From Symbiodinium natans (lineage: Eukaryota; Sar; Dinophyceae; Suessiales; Symbiodiniaceae), in contig CAJNDS010000435.1 of assembly GCA_905221605.1 (NCBI GenBank), positions 185,001-249,000 on the forward strand: 64,000 bases of DNA, read 5' to 3'. A model generated the notes under the pieces. The model ran no database searches and had not been told where the DNA came from. It saw only the letters and a program-made list of their open reading frames with translations. Position 1 is the first letter of the stretch. Each line of letters opens with the position of its first letter. Both the position numbers and the translations under genes were made by a program. This document shows positions 58,881 through 64,000 of the stretch, in pieces.

Positions 58881-59865
58881 TTCCGCGTTTTCCGGCATCC
58901 AACTCCAAAATCAAATCACACGCGCAAAGCAAACTCATGAAGAGTTCATGGCCGCTACGGGCGTTCGACTGCAGACCATCTAGAACCAAGAACGACACGA
59001 CAGGGTTGTCCATTTTACAACGCACGTGTGCATCTGCATTATAGGGGCCGCGACAAAATTCGGCATGCACGCTGCGATTTGGTTTGTTTTGATAATTTTG
59101 ATGTTTTGTGCATTTTTCTGTTTATGTCTGTGTCGGAACTTTTTCTGAGATGTGCACGAAGCCCTCTCCCAAGTCCACGGCTGTAACGACCAACGGATGA
59201 AAACACCGCACGTGCGCGCTGACGGGTATTCATCACACGGTTGCATATTCATATCATCTTTCCTTCTGCAAGTGATCGCACTGCCATGAAGTGCCGTCAA
59301 AATCCGTCAATGATGCTATTCTTACTATTCAGATTGCGTATTTGTTTTCAAGAACTTTGCGGACACTTGCTGTCACTTGCAGCGCGTGCCAGCTTGCACT
59401 CAGTTGGCAGTAAAGCAGCTGAGAGCACATGTCAGATCATCGTCTGATCTCTTCGGATCTCTTCGGGAACAGTCGCAGTGAATTGGCCCGTCAGGAGGCA
59501 TCTGCTGCAAACTCCGCCCCTCAGACTTTGGAAGGCTTTCGGTGCCTGCAAAGTGTCGAGAGCAGGGGGCCCAAACGGAGTGACCCGTTAAAAGGTCCAC
59601 ACTTCTAAGGCGGGCACGGAACCTCCCCCCCCCCTTTGCTGCAGAGGTTCCAGCACCAAACCAAGAGAAACCGCGAAGCATCTGAAGAGATAGAGACCGG
59701 CCGCAACACCCAACCTTGACCAAACTGTGAGAAAAGAGCGATTCACAATGATCTTCCTCCGATGTCGCGGAAGGCCATGACGACTCTCTACAACTCCAGG
59801 AGGAAGACATCTTGCAGGTGGGTTTTGGTATTACCTTGAAGTTGGCGTCCCTCACGCCGGTGCAG

Positions 59866-60168
59866 ATCCAGAGTTGCTCTCAACTGCTGTGGAAGGAAGG
59901 ATGGGATGTGGACGAAATGGCTGACGTCATCAAGTCAATGCGGATTACCGGGCAGGAGGCAGTCTCCAGCAGCTCCAGCATGTCAGTTCTGTCGTGTGGA
60001 CATAGCCAGGTCTGGTTGGACTGCTTGCTGGTGGCTTTGGAGGAGGAGGCCTTCCTGCCACAATCTACTGTGCTGCAACGTTTGCTTTGCGCATTTTGGT
60101 CTCGGCCATTCTTCGGCCAACGCACAGACGATGCAATCGAAAATCAAGATGTCTCAGCGGGGCCTTGA
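59866..60168 (+). CDS. Candidate exon(s), unknown family
   Basis: From about 59866 the frame reads IQSCSQLLWKEGWDVDE, MADVIKSMRITGQEAV, then after a serine run WLDCLLVALEEEAFLPQ, and stops at TGA (60166-60168). Amphipathic, acidic and helical. The upstream part of the same frame (59812-59865) may also belong. No motif recognised. Confidence 0.4.
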   Translation: MQSCSQLLWKEGWDVDEMADVIKSMRITGQEAVSSSSSMSVLSCGHSQVWLDCLLVALEEEAFLPQSTVLQRLLCAFWSRPFFGQRTDDAIENQDVSAGP

Positions 60169-61040
60169 ATACGACGGGCGACGTCACTCTTCATGGGTCT
60201 TGGGCTTGCCCATGTCGGTCTGACGCCGTGCGCAGGCTACGCAAAGCTATCGAAACAGAACGTTAGCTGTTACCTTTTGCGATCGGATGAGCTGCAAAGA
60301 GTTCGCCGACGTGCCGTAAACTGAACCTTGGCCAGGTCGATTTGTCGATGGTCCCTTGTACGTAGCATCAGCTTTCATCGAGTCTCAGCATGAAACAACA
60401 ATACCATGGCATGGCACGGCCCGCCCAACTGAAATCATCTCGGCTCCGTGGAATCAGTGCATGTGCTCAGGATTGCTCAGCTTTCTTTGTAACTTCTGCG
60501 CTACTAGGTGCTGGAGGAGTCCCCGATCGTTGAAGTGCTCCGCACCAACGACTTGCAGGACGCGCATGGACGTGGAGGGAGTTCCCAGCCTTTTCTGTGC
60601 AAGCATTCCCTAGTCCGGAGTTGTTGCGCTTCTTGCGCCGAGCATGTGCAAAGTTCCACTGTCCAGGATGTGTCCAAGGACAAACTAAAGGGCGGTAGCC
60701 CAAGATTCCGACAGCTGAAGACCGAAGACTGGTGAAGCGTCTTTGAGAGCTCGGACGACTGAGGCCCAGCGAGGGAGAGGCTGCTCAAGTTTTACCGTCG
60801 CTTGGATCAGGCAGCCTGGACAGCTTCGAGTGCATTAATTGGATGTGAAGTTCACTGAAGCATCCGGCGAATTACTGTACGGCCGCGCATGGAAGAAGCC
60901 CAGCCAACATTGGATGCTGCTGGTTTGCCAGCCAAAGGTGCTGAAGATTCTTGAGAACAAGTCATACCGAAAGTACTATCAAAACTTATTGCCGAGCACT
61001 TAGCACACCTTTGCGCGGGGCATGTCTCTCTCGAATGCAG

Positions 61041-61510
61041 AATATGGCCGCCACTGCCGAGGGCGGAAAGTGTGCAGCGCCAGCAGCTCTTCCAGCAGCA
61101 GAATGAGGCTTCCCCGCTTACAGGGCTAATGGGAGACTTCCCTTGGGATTCTTTCCCCTGCGGAGACCAAACCGGGTTTGTGCCAGGTTCTTCATGACTA
61201 TGTGTGCCGGGGCCTGAGAATGACCTGTCGATCCAACCTACAGAATCGTTGCAATCCTCCACGGCATTCCCTCTTGTTCCATGGTTGAACCCTCAGGTGA
61301 ATTGGAGAAGGAGTTTGCTGATATCAGCGATGCGATCTACAACTATCGCTCCAAAAAGGACTTTCCTCCTCGGTGCTACTCCTAAACACCCCAAACTTTT
61401 GGCCGGATGGGTTCGGTCAGTGGTCTCCCACCATCTCCGATCATGACCCACAGGGACCAAATGGGTGTCATGCCGTTCGAGCTGTGGTCGACCATGGTGT
61501 CCGATCACAG
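61041..61510 (+). CDS. Unrecognised protein, three exons joined in frame
   Basis: Exons about 61041-61186, 61297-61372 and 61454-61510, with introns 61187-61296 (GT-AG, 110 bp) and 61373-61453 (GT-AG, 81 bp). The last exon ends CACAG/GC, a likely GC donor. Joined, the peptide reads RAESVQRQQLFQQQ, NEASPLTGLMGDFPWD, SFPCGDQTGFVPGELEK, EFADISDAIYNYRSKKD and FPPRDQMGVMPFELWST. Both joins restore split codons (G/GT and CG/G), which supports them. The start may lie upstream near 60891 (MEEAQPTLDAAGLPAK). Family unknown; soluble, N-terminal-like composition. Confidence 0.5.
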
Positions 61511-63170
61511 GCACTAGAAGGGCCGGGTGATCGTGCGGCTCATGAGCGCACAGACAGGGGCCGGGTGAGTGGCTCGGCTAGTCGGGCTTTGGTCTTCGCG
61601 CAGGACCTCATGATAATGCAGAGGAACTTGACTTTCCAACAATAACATTATGCCTGCGGTGCCTGCCAAGTTTGCAGTATCTATGCGTCCGGAAGCCTCC
61701 GAGAGCAGCAGCAGACAAAGCACCACCAGTGCACTTCAACGCCCTATAATTTCTCATCCACCTGTGCCCGAAAGCGCCTCGACCCGTCTAGCAGTGGACA
61801 ATGCACGTACGGATTGGGGCCATGATGCCACCGTTGCGAATCCGCATGGAAAGCCGGTCGAATTCTGACTTTTTCCCAAGGATGCCCAGGGATGCCCAGG
61901 CCTAATTATAAGGCAGGACTCGACTGATGACTTCTAAGCTCTGCCAAGCGGTCGGTGGATGAGAGTGGCGATGAGGGACGCCAAAGTCACGCATTCAGTG
62001 CACTCCGGACGTTCATCTTGTGTGCACATTTTATCTTTAGCATGGCCTTGGCGCCGCATGGCCACAGGAGTTGATGCTAACCAAGCTTGCTGGTCTGCTG
62101 GACCGGGGGGAGTGCGCTCCCACACTTCGTTCCCCCCAACACCTCACCAAGCAAGTCGCAAGCGAGGTACTCACACCTTGGACCCAGAAGAGGAAGAAAG
62201 ACAAGCAAGCGGTGACCTGAAGCTTGGGCAGCACAAACAATTCTTTTCAGGGCTATTCTGCAACTACGGTGCCCTGACGTTCTCACAGGCCCTCGAAGCA
62301 TGCTTTTGCATGTTTGCTGTTATGAATGGCCAAGCTGACATCGGGCAACTGCGTAAGGTGACTCTGAAGCATTCCTCAGCTAAGGCGTGGGACAACACCG
62401 CAGACTCTAGACTGTAGATGCATGCAATTGGAGAAATTCGTTTCACATGCGTAAATGATGCTATGCGTGCGAATCAGCCGCAAAGCTATGGCCACGAAGT
62501 GGCTATCAAAGGTGCGATATGCAGGCATGCAGCGTGGCATGCAACAGTCGGCCGCAGTTGTCCATCATCCCTAGAAAGAGCAGATGCGCTGGTTCGTTCT
62601 TGGCCACAGAAGCCCAACAATGTCCCGAAGACATGATCACATGTAATAGTATCCAAACACCTTCGTGTATGTTGGCAGAGGATATGGTGACCTGCATTTA
62701 AGATGTACAGAGCTGCAGGTACCGAAAAAGTGCGCCTGTCGAAGCATGAAAGAGTGGCCTGATGCAGACTATGTTCTTCATGGCATTTGGAGCTGATTGT
62801 CTCCTAAATCCTGGTTGCAGCTGTCTTGCTCTCTATCAGACATCCTTGAACCATCTTGAATCGACGTTGACACCCAAGTCAGGACTGCTTCACAGTACAT
62901 GCTACTTCAGTACTGCCAGTAGGAGGTGAGCAAAGTCCCGTGCTTCATGTCCTTAGACCATGCCGGTGGTTTGTACAGTCTCCTCAAGGCTGGTGAGGGT
63001 TAGATTTGGGATGATTTGGGTGAGGATCCTTCATTGCTCCCGACAGTCTCCAGCCACGGATTCAAGACATCATGCCGATAACAGTCTTCACCGCATGTCT
63101 CAATTTGTTCTCATGTCTTAAAGCAAGACAGCTGTATGTTGTTGGTTCGAAGCATCGTTCAGCCGTGCAG
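61511..63170. other. Unresolved, possible further exons
   Basis: Serine/proline-rich frame near 61670-61866 (RPEASESSSRQSTTSAL) and a charged frame near 62160-62260 (THTLDPEEEERQASGDL) could be exons of the preceding gene, but no splice join could be fixed. Confidence 0.3.
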
Positions 63171-63260
63171 GTACCCGAACTGCGATGTGAAGTTCGTCGT
63201 CGAGGTCTTGATCCAGTTGGTGCTCCTAGATTACATGCTTCAGTGGCAGTATGATCCACC
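63171..63260 (+). CDS. Candidate exon, unknown family
   Basis: After GCCGTGCAG the frame reads YPNCDVKFVVEVLIQLV and LLDYMLQWQYDPP with gene-like codons. It is hydrophobic and helical and could be part of a membrane or buried helix. The 3' boundary is approximate. Confidence 0.4.
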
Positions 63261-63549
63261 ACGCAAATGTATGGAATCTGCTTTCAGCCTTCCAAATCCT
63301 TCCAGCCTTTGCCATGAATAGATGGTGTCTGCGAAGGCCTGCCACGAATGCAAGGCATCCTGATTTCTGGGTTTTGATCACTGACGCCCTGAAGCTTTGA
63401 ACCTTACTGTAATTGAAACCTGGAGCCCTAAAGCGCAACCTCAAGCCTGACAATGCCCGAATTATTCGTAGGCTCTCTTGCATGCCCTCTACTGCATCCC
63501 CTTAATCCAGTCATATCGTGGGTTTCTTTTCCCATGAAGCTTGTTGCAG

Positions 63550-63621
63550 GTACGCGAAAGGAGCTCACTCAGCGTTTGATAGCCCATGATTGGCAGACTG
63601 GTGCCTTCCCCAGTCGCATCC
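63550..63621 (+). CDS. Candidate exon, unknown family
   Basis: After CTTGTTGCAG the frame reads TRKELTQRLIAHDWQTG and AFPSR. Charged and helical. It may belong with the exon at 63.17 kb. From here to the window end an open frame at 63695-63946 has no clear support. Confidence 0.35.
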
Positions 63622-64000
63622 AGTCGTCAGTTTGCCACCCGAGAGAGTCTAGACAACTTTGGACTCTGGAGTCTGTGGAGTAATGCAAATTTGATTGGTG
63701 CTGATGTCGCGCTTCCCGAGGAGAGCAATCGGACCTAGTAGCGACCGAGACGAGAAGGCCTTAGAAGAACACATCGTTCTTTTCGTTTTCAATTGGTCCA
63801 GCTTGCTATGGTTCTCAGATACATTTGTGCATTCAGGTGTCAGCGGGTTGCAGACATTCCTTCCGCGCCCACGAGTCCCACAATCCGGCAGACCAAAAGG
63901 CACGATGCCCACGAGCTTTCAACGTGACTTCCGAAGTTCTGTGTGAAGGCGAAGAAAGCAGACAAGCAATGCTGCAAAGATCCGGGCTTAGCTCATTGCT

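Noticed and set aside
1..64000. CRISPR arrays, bacterial operons, ribosome binding sites, rRNA genes, complete transposase or reverse transcriptase genes
   Set aside because: None seen. The tandem repeats lack spacer structure, the genes are intron-rich and eukaryotic, and no transposase or reverse transcriptase motif was found in any frame inspected.

Overview
The window reads as nuclear DNA of a dinoflagellate, most likely a symbiodiniacean-type genome. The evidence is: no bacterial operon logic and no long uninterrupted genes; coding sequence cut into short exons (about 30-90 bp); introns that begin with GC or GA as well as GT; acceptors that are nearly always AG followed by G; a large multi-exon PPR protein of the type expanded in dinoflagellates; TTTAGGG-type telomere-like tracts; and very abundant G/C homopolymers, microsatellites and short dispersed repeats. 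I joined exons by eye from protein similarity and splice signals, so boundaries are predictions.

Layout, left to right. 0-6.4 kb holds only isolated candidate exons. 6.43-7.66 kb is a TOE1/PARN-like (CAF1 superfamily) DEDD ribonuclease in two exons. Its 220-bp intron is bounded by a near-perfect 20-bp direct duplication. 7.7-11.7 kb is poorly resolved, with a possible Sel1-repeat exon. 11.73-20.52 kb is the 3' two thirds or more of a pentatricopeptide-repeat (PPR) gene, for which 17 exons could be placed. Its large introns contain telomere-like repeats, G-rich, CTCTTCCT-type and GAA arrays. 20.5-31.5 kb has no gene I can name, but contains a composite repeat element (26.26-27.22 kb). 31.53-35.16 kb carries eight exons of a polycystin (PKD2-like) cation channel, covering an inner transmembrane helix through S4-S6, the pore and the filter.

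36-59 kb is repeat-rich. It holds a second and third copy of the composite repeat (36.4-37.0 and 50.9-51.5 kb), an ~850-bp element with inverted ends filled with TTTTCCACA/TGTGGAAAA motifs (38.95-39.79 kb), a tandem array of ~145-bp hairpin units with an inverted copy nearby (46.2-47.1 and 48.0 kb), and two AT-heptamer arrays (44.9-45.2 and 48.7-49.6 kb). A few isolated coding exons lie between them. 59.8-63.7 kb holds plus-strand exons of one or more unrecognised genes; three exons at 61.04-61.51 kb join cleanly in frame.

All confidently recognised exons lie on the plus strand, which fits unidirectional gene arrays. The three named genes (RNA 3'-end nuclease, organellar-type RNA-binding PPR protein, membrane cation channel) are not obviously linked by function.
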